NCBI GenBank assembly: GCA_900313265.1
Contig: OMRN01000251.1
Coordinates: 1 to 7,465, forward strand
Reading direction: 5' to 3'
Origin: an uncultured Lachnospiraceae bacterium
Lineage (GTDB): Bacteria > Bacillota > Clostridia > Lachnospirales > Lachnospiraceae
Length of the DNA stretch: 7,465 nucleotides
Below the pieces are notes generated by a model. The model saw nothing but the letters and a program-made list of their open reading frames with translations, searched no databases and had not been told where the DNA came from. This document shows positions 1 through 6,871 of the stretch, one piece after another. Both the position numbers and the translations under genes were made by a program. Every line of letters starts with the position of its first letter. Within the stretch, counting starts at the first letter, position 1.

Positions 1-1775
1 AGCGTCTGCGCCTCCTCCGATACAAACGTCTGAAGTCCCATGGGCATTTCCTTAATATCATCCGCAAAAGCCGCCGTTTCCACGGCATTTGCAATGTCCT
101 CATCCGAGGCATTCGGCGATGCGATACGGATATTTTTATAAATGCTTCCGGAGAATAAACATCCGTCCTGCAACACCGCTCCGATTCTCCGTCGCAGTTC
201 CGGTAAATTCAACTCATCCATATCCACGTTATCGTAAAGAATTTTTCCGCCCGTCGGCTTATCAAAACCTAAGAGAAGACGCATTAATGTGGATTTGCCG
301 CAGCCGGATTTTCCCACGATACCGACATATTCCCCGGGTGCAATATGCAGGGAAATATCCTTTAATACCTGCCTCTCGCTTTCCGGATAGGAAAAAGACA
401 CATCCTTTAACGTGATTTCTCCATGAAAATCGGGAAGCACCTTTCCCGTATCGTTTCTCTCCGGAAGACATCGTAAAATTTCCGAAGAATCCTTAATCAT
501 CGGCAGCATGGTGACGATTAAAACCACCGCCGAACTGACCGTGGTCATCGACGTGGCAAGGTAAGTATTCGCAGACAAAAATCCGACAAAACTGCCGCCC
601 TGCAGCTGAAGAGTTCCTCCGCCTAATAATGAATACATCAATGTCATTCCGAGAATATTGATCAAAGCCGAACCCGCCACCTGAAGTGACTTAAGTCTGG
701 CCATGCGGTAATCGGCGGCGGCAATGGCCGATCTTTGCTCCATGTATTTTTCCGTTGCGTTCTTCTCCGAACCCGAAACACGAACGGTCGTAATTCCGCT
801 TATAACCTGATACAGATAGGCCCTCATTTTTCCCGTCATCAGCGCCCTTCTCCTGCTGATTTTCCGAAGAAGCGCGGATGCGATAACGGAAATGATGATT
901 CCGATTAACGTTACGGCAAATCCGATTAAGGATAATTCCACGCTGATGCGAAGCATCCTTACACAGTAGAAAAGCGAAAATGCCGTCTGCAGAAGTATCG
1001 TAATCGCATTCTGAATAATCATCACATACGTGGCGGACAGATTGTCGATTCGGAATGCCTGCTCACCGCTGTCCTTATCACGGTAAAAATTCTCGGGAAG
1101 GCGGAACGCGCGGTCATATACCGCTGCCTGAAGATTATAATGAATTTTGCTGGTGATCCGGTACTGCGTCAGATTCTGCATCAGCGAAAACAGAATTCCC
1201 GCAACGAGGGCCGAGAGAAAAATCCCTCCCACCCCGTAGATCTCGGCAATGTTGCCGGTCGGTATAATGGTAGAATAAATCATCTGGGACAGATGCGTTA
1301 CGGAAAGCGATACCAGGGTTGCAAAAAGCATCGCCAGAATCAGCATAAAAACATCAACAGGGGAGATCTCTTTTAAGGCAAATTTCAGGATATCCTTACC
1401 CTTTACTTCTCCGAATCCTAAAGACTTGCCGGCCACATAACCCGTTTTCGGAAGATTTTCCCTCTCCGCACCGTGAAGGATTCGTGTCGTATTCTTTGCC
1501 CCGTCATACATCCGCGCCCGTCCGAAAACATCCGTATCAACGACCGCCGGTGTTTCCTCCTCTCCGAAGAAAAGCAGAACCGGTTCGTATTTGCGCTTCG
1601 GCCAGTCCGGATTTAACATGACTTCCCGGCAGCTGAAACCGGAAATGCGGGCGATGTCTTCAATCGAAGGATTCTCAAACCCCATTTCTTTCAGCGCGGA
1701 AAAATCGCAGACTTTAATTCCGCGTTTTTTCCCGAGATATTCAATTGCACGGTATAACGCTGTTTCTTCGTACAA
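1..1775 (-). CDS. NHLM-type RiPP/bacteriocin export ABC transporter, permease-ATPase without peptidase (ABC2), 3'-truncated by window edge
   Basis: This is probably the second subunit of a peptide exporter, a fused permease and ATPase in the cell membrane. The frame is open from 1775 to the left edge; 591 residues are visible. Residues 1-140 are a soluble N-terminal domain with no C39 catalytic Cys. It carries the pattern of the NHLM ABC2 family (SIEDIARISGFSCREV, then NPDW, then a short sheet-rich stretch). Hydrophobic segments lie near 142-163, 179-198, 250-272, 278-302, 369-390 and 412-425, giving a six-helix exporter fold. The nucleotide-binding domain follows, with Walker A GKSGCGKST at 488-496 and the Q-loop Gln at 536. 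The window ends at SEEAQT, just before the expected LSGGQ signature, so Walker B, the catalytic Glu and the H-loop cannot be judged. I chose the TTG start at 1775 because AGGAG lies 8 nt upstream; the frame is open further upstream inside the neighbour. It begins 11 nt after the C39-bearing ABC gene, which suggests a heteromeric exporter. The family call is firm; the substrate is inferred. Confidence 0.9.
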   Translation of the reverse strand, partial: MYEETALYRAIEYLGKKRGIKVCDFSALKEMGFENPSIEDIARISGFSCREVMLNPDWPKRKYEPVLLFFGEEETPAVVDTDVFGRARMYDGAKNTTRILHGAERENLPKTGYVAGKSLGFGEVKGKDILKFALKEISPVDVFMLILAMLFATLVSLSVTHLSQMIYSTIIPTGNIAEIYGVGGIFLSALVAGILFSLMQNLTQYRITSKIHYNLQAAVYDRAFRLPENFYRDKDSGEQAFRIDNLSATYVMIIQNAITILLQTAFSLFYCVRMLRISVELSLIGFAVTLIGIIISVIASALLRKISRRRALMTGKMRAYLYQVISGITTVRVSGSEKNATEKYMEQRSAIAAADYRMARLKSLQVAGSALINILGMTLMYSLLGGGTLQLQGGSFVGFLSANTYLATSMTTVSSAVVLIVTMLPMIKDSSEILRCLPERNDTGKVLPDFHGEITLKDVSFSYPESERQVLKDISLHIAPGEYVGIVGKSGCGKSTLMRLLLGFDKPTGGKILYDNVDMDELNLPELRRRIGAVLQDGCLFSGSIYKNIRIASPNASDEDIANAVETAAFADDIKEMPMGLQTFVSEEAQT

Positions 1776-1783
1776 TTTCGTGG

Positions 1784-1788
1784 CTCCT
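1784..1788 (-). promoter_or_regulatory. Ribosome binding site AGGAG deciding a TTG start
   Basis: The minus strand reads AGGAG, then 8 nt, then TTG at 1775. The site overlaps the TAG stop of the upstream ABC gene (1787-1789), so ribosomes finishing that gene are placed at the next start. No in-frame ATG has comparable spacing, which is why the TTG was chosen. Confidence 0.75.
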
Positions 1789-3916
1789 ATTTCTGCATGC
1801 TGTAATAAAGGCCTTTTGCGGCCATCAGTTTTTCGTGATTTCCCGCTTCTTTAATCCGGCCCTTTCTCATCACAAGAATCAGATCACAGTTTCGTACCGT
1901 CGACAGACGGTGCGCCACCATAATCACGGTGCATCCGTATTTTTCAATCTGCTTTATGGTCTTCTCCTCGATAAGCGGATCCATGGCGCTCGTTGCCTCA
2001 TCCAGAATCAGAATCTTCGGATTGTTTAAAAGCGCCCTGGCAATGGACAACTGCTGCCGCTGGCCTCCCGAAAGATTGCTTCCTCCCTCGGTCAGTCGAT
2101 ATTGCAATCCGCCCGGAAGATTCTTAATAAACTCCGCAGCCCCGCTGTCATTGACGGCCTGTACCACCCTTTCACGGTCTGCGTCCGGATTCCATAACGA
2201 CAGATTATCGTATATCGTTCCCGAGAAAAACGATTCATGCTGACTGACAACCGAAACCGCATCGGTAAAATCATCTTTCGAAATTCCGTCGCGGGAACGG
2301 TTATCATATAATACTTCCCCGTCCCAGGGCGTGATCAAAGAGGCCATGATTTTTGCGGCCGTGCTTTTTCCGCTGCCGGAATCCCCCACGATGCCGACAC
2401 TTCTGCCCGGTGCGATTTTTACGCTGAAATCCGCTAAAACCGGATCGATATTCGGGTCGTATCCGTAAGTAATATTCTTTGCATGCACCCATCCGGAGAG
2501 TGCTTTGTTTTCTTCTTCACCGGAATTCTCGTTATCGAACCACGGATCCGGATTCGCGCACTGCACATCTTCCACGCATGCCAGGTCCGCTTTGGTGCTC
2601 TGGTATTTCTGCTGAAGGGAAAGAAAAACGATGAGCGGCGACATAAACGAAGAAAGCAGCTGACAGAACGCAAAAAGTTTACCACCGCTCATGGTGCCTT
2701 TTATAACCATAACGCTGCCCACCAGCATGACCAGTACATTGAAAATCCGCGATACCGTACCCGGAAGGGCATTCATAATCTGCTGGGCGCTTTCCGAACG
2801 CTGTTCGCTTCTTGTCACATCCGCGAATTTATTCATCAGTTCCGAAACATACTCATTCTCGGTTCCTCCCGCCTTGATGGAACTGTAAACGGAAAGGCCC
2901 GCGCAAAGATATCCCATGTTCTGGTTCTTATCCTGCTGTTTTTTGATGCTGTAATCCGCCAACGGACGCATAAAAACTTCCAGAATCAGAATATTGACCG
3001 CAACGCCGATAAGTCCGATTACCGTAAGTTTCGGGCTGTAACGGAACATTAAAAGCAGATAGAAAAATACATGAATCATGCCGAGCACGGCTTTGGAAAA
3101 CGATCCGGAAAGGAAGGAATTCACACGGCTGTTGTTATCTTCCCGCTGTGTCAGTTCACCGGCATATCTCTGCTCATAAAATGCGAGCGGAAGGCGGAGC
3201 ATTTTTTCCATGAGGCCCCTGCCGGTTTCAACGGTCAGTTTTCGGTTCATTCTGGCAAGCACATCCGACTGGATGTAGGTAAGAACGGTCTGACTGACGG
3301 AAACAAGTGCAATTCCGACAATAATCATTTTAAGCCACCCGCCGTCGCCCATCGAAAACATGTTATCCATAAAAATCTGGGTAAAAACGGCAATTAAAAG
3401 ACCGGGAATCGTCAGTGTAAGCGCCGTCAGAATCAGAAAAACAAATCCGCGCCGTTCACTCTTTATGCGTTCCCCCATAAGACCGGCCGAAGCATGATCC
3501 GTACCGTTTTTCCGGAATTCCTCATTCTCTTCGTAACAGATTGCCACTCCGGAAAAATCCGCTTCAAGTTCCGCAAGACTTAACTTTCTTCTGCCGGCGG
3601 CCGGATCGTTAATGAACGCCTTCTTTCCCCGGATTCCTTCGAACACAACAAAATGATTCCCCTTCCAGTGAAGAATACACGGAACGGGAAGCCGGTCCAG
3701 TTCCCCGGCAGTGACTTTATATCCTTTTGCATCAAGACCGTATCTTTTGGCGGCAACAACCAGCGTGGCTGCGTTCGTTCCGTTCCGGGAAACTCCGCAG
3801 GCAATACGAAGTTCTTCCATCGAAACATGGCATCCGTGATATTTTAAAATCATGGACAGACAGGCAGCTCCACACTCCGATGCCTCCATCTGGAATACGG
3901 TTTTTGTCCGGATCAT
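1787..3916 (-). CDS. NHLM-type bacteriocin/RiPP ABC exporter with N-terminal C39 leader peptidase (ABC1)
   Basis: This is a 709-residue membrane exporter that should cleave a double-glycine-type leader and pump the peptide out. The C39 peptidase spans about residues 1-130: oxyanion Gln9, catalytic Cys15 in the motif ASECGAACLSM, His88 in GNHFVVFE and Asp104 in INDPAAG, so the active site looks intact. Membrane helices lie near 157-178, 194-213, 276-291 and 296-314, with two more around 395-440. The ATPase domain has Walker A GDSGSGKS (511-518), Q-loop Gln559, signature LSGGQ (615-619), Walker B ILILDE (635-640, with catalytic Glu640) and H-loop His669. All elements needed for ATP hydrolysis are present. 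Its length and domain order match NHLM ABC1 and other peptidase-containing bacteriocin exporters. The ATG overlaps the stop of the HlyD-like gene as ATGA, with AAGGAG 11 nt upstream. The overlap points to co-translation with the HlyD-like subunit. The exporter and protease call is nearly certain; the NHLM subtype rests mainly on the neighbours. Confidence 0.96.
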   Translation of the reverse strand: MIRTKTVFQMEASECGAACLSMILKYHGCHVSMEELRIACGVSRNGTNAATLVVAAKRYGLDAKGYKVTAGELDRLPVPCILHWKGNHFVVFEGIRGKKAFINDPAAGRRKLSLAELEADFSGVAICYEENEEFRKNGTDHASAGLMGERIKSERRGFVFLILTALTLTIPGLLIAVFTQIFMDNMFSMGDGGWLKMIIVGIALVSVSQTVLTYIQSDVLARMNRKLTVETGRGLMEKMLRLPLAFYEQRYAGELTQREDNNSRVNSFLSGSFSKAVLGMIHVFFYLLLMFRYSPKLTVIGLIGVAVNILILEVFMRPLADYSIKKQQDKNQNMGYLCAGLSVYSSIKAGGTENEYVSELMNKFADVTRSEQRSESAQQIMNALPGTVSRIFNVLVMLVGSVMVIKGTMSGGKLFAFCQLLSSFMSPLIVFLSLQQKYQSTKADLACVEDVQCANPDPWFDNENSGEEENKALSGWVHAKNITYGYDPNIDPVLADFSVKIAPGRSVGIVGDSGSGKSTAAKIMASLITPWDGEVLYDNRSRDGISKDDFTDAVSVVSQHESFFSGTIYDNLSLWNPDADRERVVQAVNDSGAAEFIKNLPGGLQYRLTEGGSNLSGGQRQQLSIARALLNNPKILILDEATSAMDPLIEEKTIKQIEKYGCTVIMVAHRLSTVRNCDLILVMRKGRIKEAGNHEKLMAAKGLYYSMQK

Positions 3917-4569
3917 TGATCAATAATCTCCTTCAGTTTCGGAATCCCCAGCGTAATGGGACGTACACGTTCTAACGTCACCGTCATGGCGGCATAGGTT
4001 CCGTCCTTCAGTTTCACGCTTCCTCCGCGTTCGTTGCTCCAGTAATATCCGTTTTCGGCATTTTTGTCTTCCTCCAGTTTGCAGACTACGGCTACAACCG
4101 GTCCGTTTTTTGAAAACATCTGAACTAAAGATTCGTCTCCCAGAATCTCAAACATCGTGTCGGTGCCTGTCACGTACGGGTCCACATAGGATATTTTTCC
4201 CTTCATATGTCCGTATTCCTGCAGGTTATATCCGTTTAAATTGACGCCGACATCCATGCCTTCCGTAATCATTTTTCCCGTAGAAAGCGGCAGAAAGGTA
4301 ACGATTTCTCCCTCCTTTACCGCACCCGGATGATAGATGCCGGTAACGGTAAGAGTCCTCGAAATGCTTCCGAAAACCGCCCAGAGAATCAGTGCGATGC
4401 CGATAATTAATACTCCCGCCAACGCCATCCAGTATACCGGAGGAATGACCGTTATCATTTTTGCTTCCGTATTCTTTTTTTTCTTTTTCCCTTTTATCGC
4501 CGCTTCCACTTTACGTATCTCCAATTCGTTCTTTATATCGGCTTTATCTCCGGCATGATTCTTATCCAC
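3913..4569 (-). CDS. NHLM-type bacteriocin secretion protein (short HlyD-like membrane protein)
   Basis: This 218-residue protein is a likely adaptor of the peptide exporter, anchored in the membrane with most of its mass outside. Residues 1-40 are charged and cytoplasmic, with a Lys run near 27-32. A single membrane helix spans about 45-67. A sheet-rich domain follows, with a barrel-sandwich-like stretch at 85-115 (STGKMITEGMDVGVNLNGY). The C-terminus is typical of the family: a YWS motif at 176-178, a Gly-rich turn, KLKDGT at 186-191, and RPITLGIPKLK at 203-213. It lacks the long coiled-coil hairpin of classical HlyD proteins, which fits an organism without an outer membrane. The start is GTG at 4569, with AAGGA 9 nt upstream overlapping the epimerase stop; the first in-frame ATG (residue 38) would remove the basic N-terminus. 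It lies 12 nt after the epimerase and overlaps the C39 exporter by 4 bp. An A8 tract in the Lys run (plus strand T8 at 4475-4482) is a possible slippage site. Confidence 0.88.
   Translation of the reverse strand: MDKNHAGDKADIKNELEIRKVEAAIKGKKKKKNTEAKMITVIPPVYWMALAGVLIIGIALILWAVFGSISRTLTVTGIYHPGAVKEGEIVTFLPLSTGKMITEGMDVGVNLNGYNLQEYGHMKGKISYVDPYVTGTDTMFEILGDESLVQMFSKNGPVVAVVCKLEEDKNAENGYYWSNERGGSVKLKDGTYAAMTVTLERVRPITLGIPKLKEIIDQ
3928..3933 (-). promoter_or_regulatory. Ribosome binding site AAGGAG for the C39 ABC exporter gene
   Basis: AAGGAG lies 11 nt before the ATG at 3916, inside the last codons of the HlyD-like gene. A strong site combined with the 4-bp ATGA overlap allows both independent initiation and re-initiation. 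Confidence 0.7.
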
Positions 4570-4578
4570 CCACCTGAT

Positions 4579-4583
4579 TCCTT
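4579..4583 (-). promoter_or_regulatory. Ribosome binding site AAGGA deciding a GTG start
   Basis: AAGGA is followed by 9 nt and the GTG at 4569. It overlaps the TAA stop of the epimerase gene (4582-4584). A second purine-rich stretch, AGGTGG, directly abuts the GTG and is too close to act as the main site. Confidence 0.6.
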
Positions 4584-5997
4584 ACGGATACATAATCCGG
4601 ATAAATCCCCGGAAATAAAGTTCATTCATGCTTTCGTAAAATGCCTGCTCCCATTCATCCGGCAGACCGGTTTTCCTTACAATCTCCCGAAAACCCGCAC
4701 CCTTTTCAAACATCCGGATTCCTTCTTCGGTATACACATTCCTCTTTATGCGGTATCCGGCACCCGGTCCCGTCAGTTCCACGAAGCGGTCCGTAAACCT
4801 TACGCGGACATAGCGGTTAATGCATACCGGATCGTCTTTTGGCAGGGAAGCAATGGCATATTTCGCATATAACTCATTCATATTAACGCTAAAATCATCC
4901 GCGTCGGAAAACGCTCTTTCCTCCAAAATCCGGTAACCTTTCGGAAATTCTTCACAGGGCAGTTCCGGCTCGATAAACATCATGGTTTTATTCACCATGT
5001 TTACCAAAAGTCCGGAAATACAGCAGACCGAATATTTCGCCGTAACTTTACGCATCTTCGTATCATTCCCGCCGTCGCAGGTTTTCATTCCGGATTCCTG
5101 TTCGGAATTCAGTGCGAATCTTTCTGCCGGCTTTTTTGCGGCTCTTCCGGAATCGGAATACATGTTGACGGACTCCGGATTGTTCGCAATCAGCTCGATG
5201 AATTCAAGTTCTTCCGGTGAGAATTCGGATATAATCCTCTTAAACTGATTCAGCGTTCTGACGGAAAAACGAATCCTCTCTTCACTCATTAACCGTTCTT
5301 TTCCAACCCACTCAATAAACCGTCTGGTTCTTTCGGGATTACGATCCGCAAGCGCCGTCGTGGTCTGCGGAATTCCCCCGAAGATTTCTTCGTAATCGGA
5401 AAGAAATTTCTCATAATCCGGATTATCAAACGGCTCCGTTGCGAAATATGCGGTACCTTCTTTTGCAACCGGTCCGAGATCTCTTAACAATACACGTAAA
5501 ATATCCCTCCACAAAGCGGCATTTTCGGGTGTGTATTCGAAGTTTTCCTTCCACTCTCCGGCTTCAAAGGCGCAAAAAGGGCATCGGCACCGGCAGCCGA
5601 CCCCCAGTTCAATTGCAATCGGAAAAAGACGTGCATTGCTGTGCATGCGAAGCAGCATGGATTCGGTACGGCACCGGTTCATGCTCACGGTTAAATACCG
5701 GGAAATTTCCGGATTGCGGAAACGGTCGGTTCCGAAATTCCGCTCCGTACTTTCCAAAACTTCCTTTTCCCATTCGATATACCGGTCCAGGTACGGATTT
5801 CCCCATGAGGAAAAACCCCTGCCTCTTAAAAAGGCTTCAATCCCCTTAAGACAATCGTCTGCATCAAGTGAGTCAAATCCGAGTTCCGAAAGGGTATGCA
5901 CGGCATCTTCGTGCATTTTCTTTCGAAAAGAGGGGTCTGCCGAATAGTAATCCAGTACTCTTTTAAACTGTGCAAATTGAAGATCCGGCTTAATCAT
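4582..5997 (-). CDS. PoyD-type radical SAM RiPP amino-acid epimerase
   Basis: This 471-residue cytoplasmic enzyme is predicted to bind a [4Fe-4S] cluster and S-adenosylmethionine and to convert L- to D-residues in a precursor peptide. The cluster motif CX3CX2C is clear: Cys135, Cys139 and Cys142 in GVGCRCRCPFCAF, with an extra Cys137 between them. Residues 8-48 (pattern FKRVLDYYSADPSFRKKM, then LSELGFD) look like the Nif11/NHLP-leader-like segment at the start of this family. The stretch CCISGLLVNMVNK (325-337), followed by EPELPCEEFPKGYRIL, matches the conserved C-terminal block of the epimerases. PoyD uses a C-terminal-half Cys as hydrogen donor; Cys325 or Cys326 is the candidate here, by inference. 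Residues 394-466 (VRVRFTDRFVELTGPGAGYR, then a helical part) resemble a PqqD-like RiPP recognition element. The ATG overlaps the zinc-ribbon gene's stop in ATGATTAA, and the HlyD-like gene follows after 12 nt. The radical SAM assignment is firm; the epimerase call is strong from motifs and context; the substrate is unknown. Confidence 0.87.
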   Translation of the reverse strand: MIKPDLQFAQFKRVLDYYSADPSFRKKMHEDAVHTLSELGFDSLDADDCLKGIEAFLRGRGFSSWGNPYLDRYIEWEKEVLESTERNFGTDRFRNPEISRYLTVSMNRCRTESMLLRMHSNARLFPIAIELGVGCRCRCPFCAFEAGEWKENFEYTPENAALWRDILRVLLRDLGPVAKEGTAYFATEPFDNPDYEKFLSDYEEIFGGIPQTTTALADRNPERTRRFIEWVGKERLMSEERIRFSVRTLNQFKRIISEFSPEELEFIELIANNPESVNMYSDSGRAAKKPAERFALNSEQESGMKTCDGGNDTKMRKVTAKYSVCCISGLLVNMVNKTMMFIEPELPCEEFPKGYRILEERAFSDADDFSVNMNELYAKYAIASLPKDDPVCINRYVRVRFTDRFVELTGPGAGYRIKRNVYTEEGIRMFEKGAGFREIVRKTGLPDEWEQAFYESMNELYFRGFIRIMYP

Positions 5998-6793
5998 CCT
6001 TTTTCTCTGTCAGGACGATTTTCTCCCTGCCCGGATTCTGCTCAAAAGAAAGAGCACAGCAAAGAGCAATCATCGCTCCCATAAGATTGTAATCCGCACT
6101 GATAATGCTTTCCATTTTTGTTGCGTCGTTTCCGTTTAAGAGAATGAACGGAATATCATCGCCCGTGTCAAAACAGACGGAATCGAGTTCCCCATGCGGT
6201 ACGTTTGTTACCTTGGAACGTCCGATTACCATTCTTTTATCCGTAACCAGAATTCCCTTTTTACCGTTTGATAAAAGTGCGATGTTTCCGTAAATCAGCG
6301 GTTTTTCATCCGCATCCAGATATTCCCTGACGCGTTTTACAAATGCGTTTAATTTATCATCGTTCATTCCCGGCATCGCAACGCCGGTTCCCTTTTTCAA
6401 ATCGGTCTTTATATATTTTAAAATCTTTTCGGAAGTCTTCAGTTCGCCCACACACTTCACAAAGCACTCAATCACCTGTCTGGAACTGCTTCCTTTTATC
6501 ACTTTCTTGGTCGGAATCCGCGCCTCAAACCACGCGTCGTTTCCCCAGTCCGAAGTCGCTTTGCCGCCCTCTTCTTTTTCTTCTTTTTTCGTTTTCTCTT
6601 CCTTCTTTTCGGCCGGTTCTTCTTTCTCGGAAGGTTCTTCTTTTACCTCTTCTTTCTTCGGTTCTTCCGAAATCTCATCCTCCGGCTCAAATTCGGAACT
6701 GCAAAAAGGACAGACGAGTTTCCTTCCGTCTTCCGATTTTTCCAGCCTTCCCGAGCAGTTCGGGCATTTGTTGACTTCATACATTTTTTTCAT
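5990..6793 (-). CDS. Uncharacterised zinc-ribbon protein with Glu/Lys-rich linker and PH-like domain
   Basis: I do not recognise a named family for this 267-residue soluble protein. Residues 7-34 form a zinc ribbon with CPNC (10-13) and CPFC (28-31), as in TFIIB-type or zinc-ribbon_2 modules. Residues 36-77 are a disordered Glu/Lys-rich linker in which an EEPxxKEE-like unit recurs about three times. Residues 103-160 look helical. Residues 163-235 have the pattern of bacterial PH-like domains: GILVTDKRMVIGR at 180-192, then PHGELDSV. The end is hydrophobic near 236-249 but too short and Cys-rich for a sure membrane helix. No signal peptide is visible. I chose the ATG at 6793, 9 nt after AGGGGG; a second ATG three codons on is less well placed. 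Its stop overlaps the epimerase start by 8 bp, so the two are translationally coupled, and it is the first gene of the RiPP operon. A scaffold or partner-protein role is conceivable but not shown. Confidence 0.85.
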   Translation of the reverse strand: MKKMYEVNKCPNCSGRLEKSEDGRKLVCPFCSSEFEPEDEISEEPKKEEVKEEPSEKEEPAEKKEEKTKKEEKEEGGKATSDWGNDAWFEARIPTKKVIKGSSSRQVIECFVKCVGELKTSEKILKYIKTDLKKGTGVAMPGMNDDKLNAFVKRVREYLDADEKPLIYGNIALLSNGKKGILVTDKRMVIGRSKVTNVPHGELDSVCFDTGDDIPFILLNGNDATKMESIISADYNLMGAMIALCCALSFEQNPGREKIVLTEKKDD

Positions 6794-6871
6794 TTAATCT
6801 TTCCCCCTGACTTTTGTCATCCTTGTTTTATATTCTTCCGGCCGTAAAACCGTTTACTATTACGAATCATC
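6794..6871 (-). other. 78-bp gap between the SMP-30-like gene and the RiPP operon; weak promoter candidate
   Basis: Apart from the ribosome binding site, the gap holds TATAAA (6827-6832) as a possible -10 element. No convincing -35 hexamer lies 16-18 nt upstream. A short inverted repeat, GTAAA-CGGT-TTTAC (6844-6857), has a 5-bp A/T-rich stem and no U-tract, so it is not a credible terminator. Whether the RiPP operon starts here or is read through from the SMP-30-like gene cannot be decided by eye. Confidence 0.3.
6803..6808 (-). promoter_or_regulatory. Ribosome binding site AGGGGG for the first gene of the RiPP operon
   Basis: AGGGGG lies 9 nt before the ATG at 6793. It supports the upstream of the two close ATG codons (6793 rather than 6784). 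Confidence 0.6.

Noticed and set aside
89..415. Plus-strand frame of 108 codons opposite the ATPase domain of ABC2, considered as a small gene
   Set aside because: It is antisense to Walker A and the surrounding conserved ATPase sequence and has no family features.
2483..3052. Plus-strand open frame of 189 codons opposite the C39 ABC exporter
   Set aside because: It lies wholly antisense to a gene with intact domains, has low-complexity His/Arg/Lys-rich content, no recognisable motif and no good ribosome site.
5413..5426. Perfect 14-bp palindrome ATAATCCGGATTAT
   Set aside because: It sits inside epimerase codons for DNPDY; CCGG-centred palindromes recur through the window as a by-product of common CCG-GA codon pairs, so an operator is not supported.
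5439..5947. Two overlapping plus-strand frames (5439-5849 and 5531-5947) opposite the epimerase
   Set aside because: They run antisense to the conserved radical SAM core, are Arg/Ser-rich, and show no domain or leader pattern.
6560..6690. TTC/TCC-rich tract as a DNA repeat
   Set aside because: It is explained by the Glu/Lys-rich linker; copies of the EEPxxKEE-like unit are diverged and not a nucleotide tandem repeat.
6343..6797. Ser/Phe-rich plus-strand frames opposite the zinc-ribbon protein, considered as a secreted or precursor peptide
   Set aside because: The Ser/Phe composition is the mirror image of the Glu/Lys-rich linker codons (GAA/AAG read backwards); there is no leader motif or start context.
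6844..6857. Inverted repeat GTAAA-CGGT-TTTAC as a terminator of the SMP-30-like gene
   Set aside because: The 5-bp stem is A/T-rich and no U-tract follows on the minus strand.
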